A stretch of 64,000 bases of DNA from Xanthobacteraceae bacterium (lineage in GTDB: Bacteria; Pseudomonadota; Alphaproteobacteria; Rhizobiales; Xanthobacteraceae). Shown piece after piece: positions 27,713 to 35,411 of this stretch; position 1 is the stretch's first letter, and each line of letters begins with the position of its first letter. Under the pieces are notes generated by a model that did not search any database, was not told the DNA's origin, and saw only the letters and a program-made list of their open reading frames with translations. The position numbers and the translations under genes are program-made. Location of the stretch: positions 124,001-188,000 of the forward strand of contig JAIELW010000011.1 in the NCBI GenBank assembly GCA_019752575.1, read 5' to 3'.

Positions 27713-29626
27713 CTACATTGTACGCGCCGGTCGGCCTGACTGTGCCCCGAACCCTTCGATAAGAGCCTCCGTCCCGTCCAGGATCGCGAGCCGCTCTTGA
27801 AGGTCCAATAGCCGGGCTTGGTTGGCCTCGGTTGGCTCCGCGCCCAACGCGCGTTCAGCTTCCCGCAGCTCTCTAGATAGCGTGCGTTTCCTGCGATGCA
27901 AGCTCACGATTTGATGCCACCAGGCAAGCACATCTTCGGGAGCGGAATCGGGGCGGATTTCCCAGTCGGACTGGTGGGAAATGGCACGTTCCATGCGTGT
28001 CCGAATGGGAGCGGCACCGGCCGCTTCCAGCATCCCGGTAAGGGCCGCAGGGTCCGAAATATCGCCCCTCGCCGCCGCTTCCAGAATAGCCTTGCGCAAG
28101 GCACTAGCATCGCCATGGGCGAGTTCCAGTTCGGCAAACTCCTCCGCGTGGTCAGAGAGCAGCCAGGGGTGGCTCAGAACCGCCAAAAGGATCAGCGCTT
28201 CCCGCGACGGGACTGCGGCATGATGCCCGCGCAAAATCGGGCTGTTCGCGAGGTTCGGCGAGCGTGTCGTCGCGACTCGCGGCGGATAAGGCCGCCCGGG
28301 CTGGCGCGGGCGAAATTCGCGCGACTCGCGGCGCGGCACCATCGCGCGGCTCTGCTCCGGCGCGAACAGGCGCGAAAGCCGCGAGCGGAAATCGTCGCGA
28401 TAGTAGCGCCGCACGGTCTCGTCCGCGATCTGGGCGAGCAGTTCGCCAATGCGCTTCTCTAAAGCGGCGCGCTGCTCCGGCGTATCGAGGCGAGCGCTTT
28501 CGATCTCGCGAAGCCACAGCATTTCGGAAAGCGGCCGCGCGCCGTTCAAAATTTCCTGCATCGCTTCCGCGCCGCTCGTGCGGATGAGATCGTCGGGATC
28601 TTTTCCTTCGGGAAGCGCGGCGAAGCGCAGGCTCTTGCCCGGCGCGAGGAACGGCAGCGCAAGCTCGACTGCGCGATAGGCGGCGCGCTTGCCCGCGTTA
28701 TCGCCGTCGAAGCAGAGGATCGGCTCGTCCACCATGCGCCAGCAAAGCCCAAGCTGGTCTTCGGTGAGCGCGGTGCCGAGCGGCGCTACCGTCGCTTCGA
28801 AACCCGCGACGGCCATCGAGATTGCATCGACGTAACCCTCGACGACAATCAATGAGTGGCCCTTCTGCGTCGCCGCGCGCGCGTTCGCGCCGTTGTAGAG
28901 CAGATTGCCTTTATGAAAGAGCGTGGTTTCCGGCGAGTTCAGATACTTCGCCTGCGCGTCGGGCGACAGCGCGCGGCCGCCAAAGCCGACGATCCGGTTT
29001 CTGAAATCCGCGATCGGAAACATCACGCGTTCGCGAAAGCGGTCGTAGGGAACCGGAATGCCCTCGCCATGAATGAGGAGCCCCGTCTCGATCATGTCTT
29101 CGACCGGGACACCCTTGCCGCCGAGATATTCTTTGAGCGCGAAGCGTTCGGCAGGCGCATAGCCCATGCGGAAGCGCGACTGGATTTCCGGCGTCAGCCC
29201 GCGATCGTTTAAGTAACCGCGCGCGCGCGCGCCGGTCCGCGCCTGTAAGCTTTCCTCGAAGAATTTCGCGGCAAGCTCCATCACGTCATGGAGCGTGCGG
29301 CGGCGCGCCTCCTTCTTCTCCATGTCGGGAGAGATGACCGGCATCGGCACACCCGCGATGCCGGCAAGTTTCTCGACCGCCTCGGGAAACGTGAGCCCTT
29401 CGGTCTCCATCACGAAGCCGAACTGGTCGCCGTGCTTTCCCGAAGAGAAGCAGTGGTAGAAGCCCTTCTGGTCGTTCACCGTGAACGACGGCGTTTTTTC
29501 CTGATTGAAGGGCGACAAGCCTTTCCACTCGCGGCCCGCTTTTTTCAGCGCCACGCGGCGGCGCACGACTTCCGAAACCGGAAGACGGGCGCGGATTTCG
29601 TCGAGAAATGACGGCGGAAAGCGCAT
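27713..29626 (-). CDS. dnaG: DNA primase DnaG
   Basis: The product has 637 residues from the ATG at 29626. It makes RNA primers for replication forks. The N-terminal CHC2-type region reads LSPFNQEKTPSF and FYHCFSSGKHGD, so only Cys59 of the four zinc ligands remains (Ser38, Asn41 and Ser62 replace the rest). This form is also known in other alphaproteobacterial primases. The TOPRIM core follows (IVVEGYVDAISMA, ILCFDGDNAGKRAA), then a C-terminal helicase-binding part of about 150 residues. It precedes rpoD, the classical macromolecular-synthesis pairing, here without rpsU. Confidence 0.95.
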   Translation of the reverse strand: MRFPPSFLDEIRARLPVSEVVRRRVALKKAGREWKGLSPFNQEKTPSFTVNDQKGFYHCFSSGKHGDQFGFVMETEGLTFPEAVEKLAGIAGVPMPVISPDMEKKEARRRTLHDVMELAAKFFEESLQARTGARARGYLNDRGLTPEIQSRFRMGYAPAERFALKEYLGGKGVPVEDMIETGLLIHGEGIPVPYDRFRERVMFPIADFRNRIVGFGGRALSPDAQAKYLNSPETTLFHKGNLLYNGANARAATQKGHSLIVVEGYVDAISMAVAGFEATVAPLGTALTEDQLGLCWRMVDEPILCFDGDNAGKRAAYRAVELALPFLAPGKSLRFAALPEGKDPDDLIRTSGAEAMQEILNGARPLSEMLWLREIESARLDTPEQRAALEKRIGELLAQIADETVRRYYRDDFRSRLSRLFAPEQSRAMVPRRESREFRPRQPGRPYPPRVATTRSPNLANSPILRGHHAAVPSREALILLAVLSHPWLLSDHAEEFAELELAHGDASALRKAILEAAARGDISDPAALTGMLEAAGAAPIRTRMERAISHQSDWEIRPDSAPEDVLAWWHQIVSLHRRKRTLSRELREAERALGAEPTEANQARLLDLQERLAILDGTEALIEGFGAQSGRPARTM

Positions 29627-29706
29627 GGGTTCCAAGCAGATTTGCTGAGAGAACCAATGTAGGTCCGTCGATCTCAGTTTCCTACAGCCGGCCCTGTGGA
29701 CAGATC

Positions 29707-29772
29707 GCCCCCACCCGCTCGCTGACGCTCGCCTCCCTCCCCCGCTTGCGGGGGAGGGATTCAGGGTGGGGG
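29707..29772. repeat. palindromic repeat, CCCTCCCCC variant
   Basis: CCTCCCTCCCCC-GCTTGC-GGGGGAGGGA is a strong hairpin preceded by CCCCCACCCGCTCGCTGACG and followed by TCAGGGTGGGGG. The outer CCCCCACCC and GGGTGGGGG also pair. It is a diverged member of the CCTCTCCC repeat type, between dnaG and arsR. Confidence 0.7.
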
Positions 29773-29786
29773 TCTTTATTTTGTTC

Positions 29787-29816
29787 TTGACTTAATTAAG
29801 CTGCTACTTATATAAA
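29787..29816 (+). promoter_or_regulatory. arsR-family promoter with palindromic operator
   Basis: TTGACT (29787-29792), an 18-bp spacer and TATAAA (29811-29816) form a strong promoter. The spacer contains the perfect palindrome CTTAATTAAG (29791-29800), a likely operator for the regulator encoded downstream. The -10 element ends only 5 nt before the ATG at 29822 and there is no Shine-Dalgarno sequence, so the transcript is probably leaderless. Confidence 0.65.
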
Positions 29817-29821
29817 GCGGC

Positions 29822-30145
29822 ATGGAAACGATCACCGCCCTCGGCGACCCCACGCGTCAGCGCATCGTCGAAATGCTCGCCGGCAAGGAGCTCTCCGCGG
29901 GCGTGATCGCTTCGAAATTCGAAATCAGCGCGCCCGCGGTCTCGCAGCATCTGAAGGTTCTGAAAGACGCGAAGTTAGTCACCGTCCGCGCCGATGCGCA
30001 GAAACGGCTCTATTCGCTGAACAAGGACGGCTTCGAAGAAATGGACGAATGGCTCCAGCGCATCCGCCGCTACTGGATCAGGAACCTCGACCGCCTCGAA
30101 AAAATTCTCCGTGACGAAGACAAAGCAGCAGGAAGGAAAAAGTGA
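29822..30145 (+). CDS. ArsR-family transcriptional regulator
   Basis: The 107-residue winged-helix protein begins METITALGDPTRQRIVEML, with the recognition helix in ISAPAVSQHLKVLKDAKLV (about 39-57) and a basic C-terminus with YWIRNLDRLEKIL. No metal-binding cysteine pair is present. It belongs to the ArsR group that accompanies AHSA1/SRPBCC proteins. Its stop overlaps the next start (TGATG), so it is the first gene of a four-gene operon. It probably autoregulates through CTTAATTAAG. Confidence 0.92.
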   Translation: METITALGDPTRQRIVEMLAGKELSAGVIASKFEISAPAVSQHLKVLKDAKLVTVRADAQKRLYSLNKDGFEEMDEWLQRIRRYWIRNLDRLEKILRDEDKAAGRKK

Positions 30146-30684
30146 TGAGTACTCTTCTCGACAAAGACGGCGTGCTCTTGGACGCAAGCACGCTCCGCTT
30201 CGAGCGTCTGCTCCCCGGCCCGGTCGAGCGTGTCTGGGCTTACCTGACCCAGTCCGACAAGCGCAAGCAGTGGATCGCCGCCGGCGACTTCGAACTGAAG
30301 CAGGGCGGCAAGACGCAGATGTTCTTCCAGCATAAGAACATCGCAAAGCCAGGCACCCAGCCGCCGGAAGAATTCAGGAAGATGCATGAGGAAGGTCACA
30401 AGATGGACGGCGAAATTATCGCGATCGATGCGCCGCGCACGCTGACCATGACCTTCGGCGAACATTCGGAAGTCACATACGAACTCACCGGGCAATCGAA
30501 CGGCGGCGTGCTGCTGACGCTTACCCACCGCAAGCTCACCGCCGGCGATCTGAAGAACGTCTCGCCCGGCTGGCACGCGCATCTGGCGCTTCTTGCCGAC
30601 CGCTTGAACAACCGCGAGCCTGGCGACTTCTGGGCCATGTGGCTGGAGGCGCGGAAGCACTACGCCGAAAAATTCGCGAAGTAA
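30145..30684 (+). CDS. SRPBCC / AHSA1 family protein
   Basis: The 179-residue protein has a Bet v1-like hydrophobic-pocket fold. Marks are FERLLPGPVERVWAYLTQSD, RKQWIAAGDFELKQGGKTQM and the final helix HLALLADRLNNREPGDFWAMW. AHSA1-type proteins bind hydrophobic ligands or partner proteins. The gene is translationally coupled to arsR. Downstream follow a broken DUF1801 gene and a VOC protein, an arrangement common in proteobacterial ArsR/AHSA1 operons. Confidence 0.9.
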   Translation: MSTLLDKDGVLLDASTLRFERLLPGPVERVWAYLTQSDKRKQWIAAGDFELKQGGKTQMFFQHKNIAKPGTQPPEEFRKMHEEGHKMDGEIIAIDAPRTLTMTFGEHSEVTYELTGQSNGGVLLTLTHRKLTAGDLKNVSPGWHAHLALLADRLNNREPGDFWAMWLEARKHYAEKFAK

Positions 30685-30693
30685 GGAGAGTTC

Positions 30694-31042
30694 ATGTTTG
30701 CTGATCACGACGCCTACATAGCTAAGGCTCCTAAAGACCTCCGCCCTCTGCTGGTTCGATTGCGCGCTCAACTTGCGCGCGCTGCCTGACGCCGAAGAAG
30801 TCATCGCCTATAAAATGCCAGGGTTCGGGATCGGACAATCCATCATCGCGGGCTATGCGGCGTTCAGTAAGCAATGCGGCCTCTATCTAGCTCCTTCCGC
30901 CATCAAGTCGCATGCCGACGACATTGCCGCGGCCGGACTTAAGTCTACCAAGACTGGCGTCACCTTCTCGCCGAGCCAGCCAATCCCTGACGGGCTCGTT
31001 AAGAAACTCGTCCTGGCTTCTAGAAAGGATCAAAATCTCTGA
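30694..31042 (+). pseudogene. DUF1801 (YdhG-like) gene broken by a frameshift
   Basis: A good ribosome-binding site (AAGGAG) and ATG at 30694 open a frame that stops after about 30 codons at ...LLVRLRAQLARAA. The conserved rest, LPDAEEVIAYKMPGFGIGQS to LVLASRKDQNL, continues in another frame from about 30773 to 31042. Joined, they give a normal DUF1801 protein of about 115 residues. The shift lies within GCGCGC repeats at about 30765-30785. It is either a real mutation or a sequencing error. The rest of the operon is intact. Confidence 0.8.
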
Positions 31043-31086
31043 GAGTCCGTTGGAAATTTACAGATGCGAGGTAAGGAGGTTTCGCC

Positions 31087-31485
31087 ATGCGCGTAAGACT
31101 GGAAAGCATCGTCGTCGGCGATCAGGCGAAGGCGCTGAAGTTCTACACCGAGACGCTCGGGTTCAAGGTGAAAACCGACATTCCCGCCGGCGGCGCGCGG
31201 TGGATCGCCGTCGTGCCGCCGGATGAGCCGGACGGACCCGAGTTGTTGCTCGAGCCCTGCGGGATGGACTTCGCGAGGACGTACCGCGAGACGCTCTACG
31301 AGAAGGGCATCCCTTACACCATGCTCGCTTCCGACAACGTGCAGGAAGAATACGAGAAGCTGAAAGCCAAAGGCGTCGCGTTCAAAATGCCGCCGCAGAA
31401 AGCGCCGGGCGGCGGCCCGACGATCGCGATCTTCGACGACACCTGCGGCAATTACATTGTGATGTATGAGATCGGGAATAGGTAG
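31087..31485 (+). CDS. VOC-family glyoxalase/dioxygenase-like protein
   Basis: The 132-residue protein starts at ATG 31087 after AAGGAGG. It has two beta-alpha-beta-beta-beta units: VRLESIVVGDQAKALKFYTETLGFKVKTD and TIAIFDDTCGNYIVMYEI. VOC proteins bind a metal and act as glyoxalases, dioxygenases or resistance proteins. Possible metal ligands are present, but the substrate cannot be told. It is the last gene of the arsR operon and has a separate, strong ribosome-binding site. Confidence 0.88.
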   Translation: MRVRLESIVVGDQAKALKFYTETLGFKVKTDIPAGGARWIAVVPPDEPDGPELLLEPCGMDFARTYRETLYEKGIPYTMLASDNVQEEYEKLKAKGVAFKMPPQKAPGGGPTIAIFDDTCGNYIVMYEIGNR

Positions 31486-31497
31486 ACATTCGTAGCT

Positions 31498-31530
31498 TTG
31501 ACAATTATGCAATACGTTTGTATATACAAA
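31498..31530 (+). promoter_or_regulatory. brnTA promoter with overlapping palindrome
   Basis: TTGACA (31498-31503), a 17-bp spacer and TATATA (31521-31526) are an almost perfect sigma-70 promoter. The -10 hexamer lies in the perfect 14-bp palindrome TTTGTATATACAAA (31517-31530), a likely operator for BrnA. The toxin ATG is at 31610, so a leader of about 78 nt is expected. Confidence 0.8.
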
Positions 31531-31609
31531 ACAAGACTGGAATAGGCCGGTCAATACTGGAGGATTGCAATGCCGACACATTGTACGAAAAACATAAGGA
31601 AGCGATGCA

Positions 31610-31933
31610 ATGTCGAAGAAAGTCGAAAGTCCTCTAGGATCAGTTGACGGCTTTGAGTGGGACGAAGCAAAACGAAAGAAGGTCTTAAAAGAACGAGGCA
31701 TTGATTTTGTAGATGCGGCAAGAATTTTCCTTCGTCCTTTTTTAGCTGTTCGCTCAGACCGGAATGATGAAGAGCGATATGCTGCTATTGGCCCATCTGA
31801 GAATGGTGTCGTTCTTGCTGTGATCGTCACCAAACGCGCGAATAAGATTCGAATAATTAGCGCGCGAAAGGCAAGGAAAAATGAAGAACTCGCGTACCAT
31901 CACACTATCGCAACTAAAGAGAGCGAGGGGTAA
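31610..31933 (+). CDS. brnT: BrnT-family toxin
   Basis: The product has 107 residues, slightly longer than usual because of an N-terminal extension. BrnT marks are FEWDEAKRKKVLKERGIDFV (16-35), DERYAAIG-like NDEERYAAIGPSENG and KIRIISARKARKNE. BrnT is a ribonuclease-like toxin with an RNase-fold. BrnA, encoded in an overlapping frame downstream, neutralises it. The region is AT-rich compared with its flanks, consistent with acquisition. Confidence 0.92.
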   Translation: MSKKVESPLGSVDGFEWDEAKRKKVLKERGIDFVDAARIFLRPFLAVRSDRNDEERYAAIGPSENGVVLAVIVTKRANKIRIISARKARKNEELAYHHTIATKESEG

Positions 31934-32219
31934 GACCGATTGGAAGCGCGTCCGCTCGCTTTCTGATGACGCTATCAACAACTCGATAGCCAGCGATGAA
32001 GATTGGCAAGACTTCAAAGAAGTAGATTGGTCAAGGGCAGAAGTAGTAGTTCCCGTAAAAAAAGAACCTATTTCGATCCGACTAGATGTGGATGTCCTAG
32101 AATTCTTCAGAAAAGACGGAGAAGGCTATCAGCGCAGAATAAATGCTGTACTTCGTTCATTCGTAAACGAAGTTACCCGCCATAACCGTAGCGCAACTAA
32201 AGGCAAGAAGCGGGCTTAG
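31881..32219 (+). CDS. brnA: BrnA-family antitoxin
   Basis: The product has 112 residues, and the gene starts inside the 3' end of brnT (53-nt overlap). The N-terminal half binds the toxin and contains LSDDAINNSIASDEDWQDF. The C-terminal half is a ribbon-helix-helix DNA-binding domain, PISIRLDVDVLEFFRKDGEG and INAVLRSFVNEV. It should bind the 14-bp palindrome in the promoter. It is convergent, without a gap, with the tautomerase gene. Confidence 0.92.
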   Translation: MKNSRTITLSQLKRARGKTDWKRVRSLSDDAINNSIASDEDWQDFKEVDWSRAEVVVPVKKEPISIRLDVDVLEFFRKDGEGYQRRINAVLRSFVNEVTRHNRSATKGKKRA

Positions 32220-32405
32220 CTACCGCTCGCTGAACAGCACGCCCGCTTTCATCTTCAGTTCGCGCGGCGCTTCCATGATCGTCACGGTCACCGACTCTTT
32301 CGGCGCGCCGAATTCCTTCACCACCGCATCGGTGATCGCGAGCATCAGCTTCTTTTTCTGTTCCGGCGTGCGGCCCGCGGCAGCGTGAACGATGACTTCA
32401 GGCAT
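32220..32405 (-). CDS. 4-oxalocrotonate tautomerase family protein
   Basis: The product has 61 residues, and the ATG at 32405 follows a perfect AAGGAGG. After removal of the initiator Met, Pro1 is the catalytic base, and Arg11 is present as in 4-oxalocrotonate tautomerase. The pattern PEVIVHAAAGRTPEQKKKLM and TVTIMEAPRELKMKAGVLF is typical. It acts on enol or keto substrates. No aromatic degradation genes are near, so the substrate is unknown. It lies 14 nt after the DUF930 gene on the same strand. Confidence 0.9.
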   Translation of the reverse strand: MPEVIVHAAAGRTPEQKKKLMLAITDAVVKEFGAPKESVTVTIMEAPRELKMKAGVLFSER

Positions 32406-32419
32406 TTCTCGCCTCCTTG

Positions 32420-32821
32420 CTACTGATAAAGTCCGTGCTTCGACCACTGCGTCTCGGGAATTTCGCCGCCGAGCTTGTATTCGAACGACAGCACGCGCAA
32501 TCGATCAGGCGATGCCTGGCAGGTGAACGCGAATTGATACCATTTTCCTTTGGAGCGGAACGCGCCGCCCTTGCCGGTGAGCGTGTCGCCTTTTGCGCGC
32601 GGCTCTTCGAGTGCGCTGGCCACCGAGCGGTCGATCTTGAATTCGCGGTTCTCGCGCGCGATCTGCTTCATCGCCTGCACGTCACACACCTGCTCGAGGC
32701 GCGTTGCCGGGTCCAAGCGCTTCAGCATGTGTTCGAGATTTTTCTGATGCTTGTCCTGCGCGAAAGAAGGCGCAGCCGAAACGGCGAGCCACAACGCAGA
32801 CGCAACGAGAACGCGCTTCAT
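32420..32821 (-). CDS. DUF930 domain secreted protein
   Basis: The product has 133 residues, with a signal peptide at about 1-21. The DUF930 pattern LEHMLKRLDPATRLEQVCDV, IARENREFKIDRSVASALEE and GKWYQFAFTCQASPDRLRVL is clear, with a disulfide pair likely between Cys46 and Cys100. Function is unknown. The family occurs mainly in Hyphomicrobiales. It probably shares a transcript with the tautomerase gene. Confidence 0.9.
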   Translation of the reverse strand: MKRVLVASALWLAVSAAPSFAQDKHQKNLEHMLKRLDPATRLEQVCDVQAMKQIARENREFKIDRSVASALEEPRAKGDTLTGKGGAFRSKGKWYQFAFTCQASPDRLRVLSFEYKLGGEIPETQWSKHGLYQ

Positions 32822-32934
32822 CCCGGAAATCCCAGTCCCCGGGCGGGACTCTTAGCGCAAATCGTTGAATTACACCAAGCGCGGCAGCGACCCTGTGCAG
32901 AACATATTCTAGCGAGGCGCGCGGTCGCGAAACG

Positions 32935-33390
32935 CTAGCCCGAGAGCGCGGCCTTCACCAGCCCGCTCGCCTTGCCGAAATCCATTTGCCCCGCATATTT
33001 CGCGCGCAACGCTGCGATCACCTTGCCCATGTCCTTGACCGAAGCCGCGCCGGATTCCGCGATCGCGGCCTTGATCGCGGCCTGGACTTCCGCGTCCGAC
33101 ATCTGCTTCGGCAGAAAGCCCTGGATGATTTCGATCTCGCCGCGCTCGTTTGCCGCGAGTTCCGGGCGCCCGCCCTTCTCGTAAAGCTCGACCGATTCCT
33201 GCCGCTGCTTGATCATTTTCTGGAACAGGCCGAGCAGTGCTGCGTCGTCGAGCGGCCCCTTGCTGCCCCCGCGCGCCTCGATATCGGCGTTCTTGATCGC
33301 GGCGTTCACCAGCCGGAGCGTGGAAAGCTTCAGCTTCTCGCCCGATTTCATCGCGTCTTTCACGGCGTTGTTGATCTGATCGCGCAGCAT
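32935..33390 (-). CDS. GatB/YqeY domain protein
   Basis: The 151-residue cytoplasmic protein begins MLRDQINNAVKDAMKSGEKL and has LRLVNAAIKNADIEARGGSK, MIKQRQESVELYEKGGRPEL and GAASVKDMGKVIAALRAKYA. The YqeY domain resembles the tRNA-binding tail of GatB. A stand-alone role in tRNA metabolism is suspected. Its place next to carA is conserved in Hyphomicrobiales. Confidence 0.94.
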   Translation of the reverse strand: MLRDQINNAVKDAMKSGEKLKLSTLRLVNAAIKNADIEARGGSKGPLDDAALLGLFQKMIKQRQESVELYEKGGRPELAANERGEIEIIQGFLPKQMSDAEVQAAIKAAIAESGAASVKDMGKVIAALRAKYAGQMDFGKASGLVKAALSG

Positions 33391-33413
33391 TTTTTCCTCG
33401 TTTTGCAGCCGTG

Positions 33414-33626
33414 TCAGCGGCGTTCACGCTGGATCGGCGGGCACGGCACCGATCCGTAGGAGCAGAATACGCAGCAATCGCCAGCGAGCGGATTCAGTCG
33501 CGCCCCGCAGCCCTTGCAATCATAGCCAATTGCGCAGGCGTTCTCCGCCATCGTTTCGAGCGATTGGTATCCACAAAGCGGGCAGGTCACGACTGATTGC
33601 AGAACGATATTCGGCATTCGCATCAT
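33414..33626 (-). CDS. small cysteine-rich (GDCCVFCSYG) zinc-binding protein
   Basis: The 70-residue protein has several metal-ligand-like cysteines: CPLCG near residue 15, CKGCG near 37, and GDCCVFCSYGSVPCPP at the C-terminus, the hallmark of a small conserved bacterial family. It probably binds two zinc or other thiophilic metal ions. The function is unknown. It lies between yqeY and carA, near the carA promoter region. Confidence 0.78.
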   Translation of the reverse strand: MMRMPNIVLQSVVTCPLCGYQSLETMAENACAIGYDCKGCGARLNPLAGDCCVFCSYGSVPCPPIQRERR

Positions 33627-33688
33627 TCCTATGTATCCGTGAATTTTTCACTTTATATATCTGGGACTCGCCGCTATTTAGGCCGCTT

Positions 33689-34879
33689 ATGAACCCGAAA
33701 CAAGCGACGAACGGCTGGGCCGAGCAAAAGCCCACGGCCCTGTTGGTGCTGGCTGACGGCACGGTGCTCGAAGGCCACGGCCTCGGCGCAACCGGCGCCG
33801 AAGTCGGCGAGGTTTGCTTCAACACCGCGATGACCGGCTATCAGGAGGTTCTCACCGACCCTTCCTATGCCGGGCAGATCATCACTTTCACGTTTCCTCA
33901 CATCGGCAATGTCGGCGTCAACGACGAAGACATCGAGACCGTGAACATGGCCGCGGCGCATGGCGCCCGCGGTGTCGTGCTGCAAGCCGATATCACCGAG
34001 CCCTCGAATTATCGCGCGAGCCGCCACCTCGATGCGTGGCTCAAAGCGCGGGGCATTGTGGGACTTGCAGGGATCGACACCCGCGCGCTCACCGCGCGCA
34101 TTCGCGAAAAGGGCATGCCCAATAGCGTGATCGCGCATTCGCCTGACGGAAAATTCGATCTCGGCGCGCTGAAGAAACAGGCGCGCGAATGGCCGGGCCT
34201 CGACGGCATGGACCTCGTGCCTAGCGTCACGACCGCGCAGCGTTATTCCTGGGACGAAACGCCATGGGAGTGGGGCAAGGGCTACGGCCGCGAGGAAAAT
34301 CCGGAATACAACGTCATCTGCATCGACTACGGCATCAAGCGCAACATTCTGCGCTTGCTTGCCGCGAATAAATGCAAGGTGACCGTCGTGCCCGCCACGA
34401 CTTCTGCCGAAGATATTCTCGGAATGAAGCCCGATGGCGTGTTTCTTTCGAACGGTCCGGGTGATCCCGCTGCGACTGGCAAGTATGCCGTACCTGTGAT
34501 CCAGAAGCTGATCGACAGCGGCACACCGACTTTCGGCATTTGTCTCGGTCATCAGATGCTCGGCCTCGCGATCGGCGCAAAGACGCTGAAGATGCATCAG
34601 GGTCACCACGGCGCGAACCATCCGGTGAAAGACAAGACCACCGGCAAGGTCGAGATCACCTCGATGAACCACGGCTTCGCGGTCGATCGCGATACGCTGC
34701 CCGCCGACGCCGAGGAAACGCACGTCTCGCTCTTCGACGGTTCGAACGCGGGCATCGCGCTGAAAAGCAAGCCGGCCTTCTCGGTGCAGTATCACCCCGA
34801 AGCCTCGCCCGGCCCGCGCGACAGCCGCTACCTGTTCGAGCGTTTTGTAGGATTGATGAAGCAACACAAGCGCGCGTGA
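33689..34879 (+). CDS. carA: carbamoyl-phosphate synthase small subunit CarA
   Basis: The 396-residue glutamine amidotransferase gives ammonia to CarB for pyrimidine and arginine synthesis. The class-I triad is visible as Cys285 (FGICLGHQ), His369 and Glu371 (YHPEASPGP). The N-terminal half (VLADGTVLEGHGLGATG, then GYQEVLTDPSYAGQI) is typical. The ATG at 33689 gives the usual length. In many relatives carB follows closely, but here it is about 10 kb downstream. A TATATATC stretch about 35 nt upstream may be part of its promoter. Confidence 0.96.
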   Translation: MNPKQATNGWAEQKPTALLVLADGTVLEGHGLGATGAEVGEVCFNTAMTGYQEVLTDPSYAGQIITFTFPHIGNVGVNDEDIETVNMAAAHGARGVVLQADITEPSNYRASRHLDAWLKARGIVGLAGIDTRALTARIREKGMPNSVIAHSPDGKFDLGALKKQAREWPGLDGMDLVPSVTTAQRYSWDETPWEWGKGYGREENPEYNVICIDYGIKRNILRLLAANKCKVTVVPATTSAEDILGMKPDGVFLSNGPGDPAATGKYAVPVIQKLIDSGTPTFGICLGHQMLGLAIGAKTLKMHQGHHGANHPVKDKTTGKVEITSMNHGFAVDRDTLPADAEETHVSLFDGSNAGIALKSKPAFSVQYHPEASPGPRDSRYLFERFVGLMKQHKRA

Positions 34880-34885
34880 CTTGCT

Positions 34886-35022
34886 TTCCCTCCCCCTTGC
34901 GGGGAGGGTGGCGAGCGGAGCGAGCCGGGTGGGGGTTCAGCAATAATTTATTACGCTGTCACCCCACCCCGCGCACTCACTCCGTTCGTGCGCGACCCTC
35001 CCCGTCAAGGGGAGGGAAACAG
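34886..35022. repeat. CCTCTCCC-type palindromic repeat, CCCTCCCCC form
   Basis: CCCTCCCCCTTGCGGGGAGGG on the left is mirrored by CCCTCCCCGTCAAGGGGAGGG on the right. Between them lie GAGCGGAGCGAGCCGGGTGGGGG and its partner CCCCACCCCGCGCACTCACTCC. It lies between carA and the next gene, which starts 12 nt after the element. Confidence 0.75.
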
Positions 35023-35033
35023 GGAGGCGCTTA

Positions 35034-35405
35034 ATGCAATTCCGTTCATTCAGTATTTTGCTATTCGGTCTACTTCTTTCCACCTTCGCCCACGCCCAAT
35101 CCTTCGACGGCAAGTACGAAGGAAAAATGATCCTCACAAAGGGCGGCGACGAGTGCGGCGCGAAGTCGGATGTCTTTCTGCTGGAGATCAAAGGCGCAAC
35201 TATCCGCATTGCGAGCCAGCGCGCGGAAAAGCCGCTCGAAGGCAAGATTCAGAGCGACGGCCAGTTTTTCGCGAGCGGTACCGCGCGCAACAAGGCGGCG
35301 CTCGAATGGCGCGGACAAATTCTCGCAACCAAGACCGGCCTCGGCACGATGCTGCAAAAGGGCAGCGGCATCTGCCAGTTTCTGCTTTCGCTGAAACGGA
35401 ACTAA
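35034..35405 (+). CDS. small secreted protein, paralogue A
   Basis: The product has 123 residues, with a signal peptide at about 1-22 (cut near AHAQ). A single small beta-rich domain follows: FDGKYEGKMILTKGG, ECGAKSDVFLLEIKGATIRI, then EWRGQIL and GSGICQFLLSLKRN. Cys48 and Cys114 may form a disulfide. A related protein is encoded immediately downstream, so this is a tandem duplicate. No known family is recognised. It is probably periplasmic. Confidence 0.72.
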   Translation: MQFRSFSILLFGLLLSTFAHAQSFDGKYEGKMILTKGGDECGAKSDVFLLEIKGATIRIASQRAEKPLEGKIQSDGQFFASGTARNKAALEWRGQILATKTGLGTMLQKGSGICQFLLSLKRN

Positions 35406-35411
35406 ACGATC

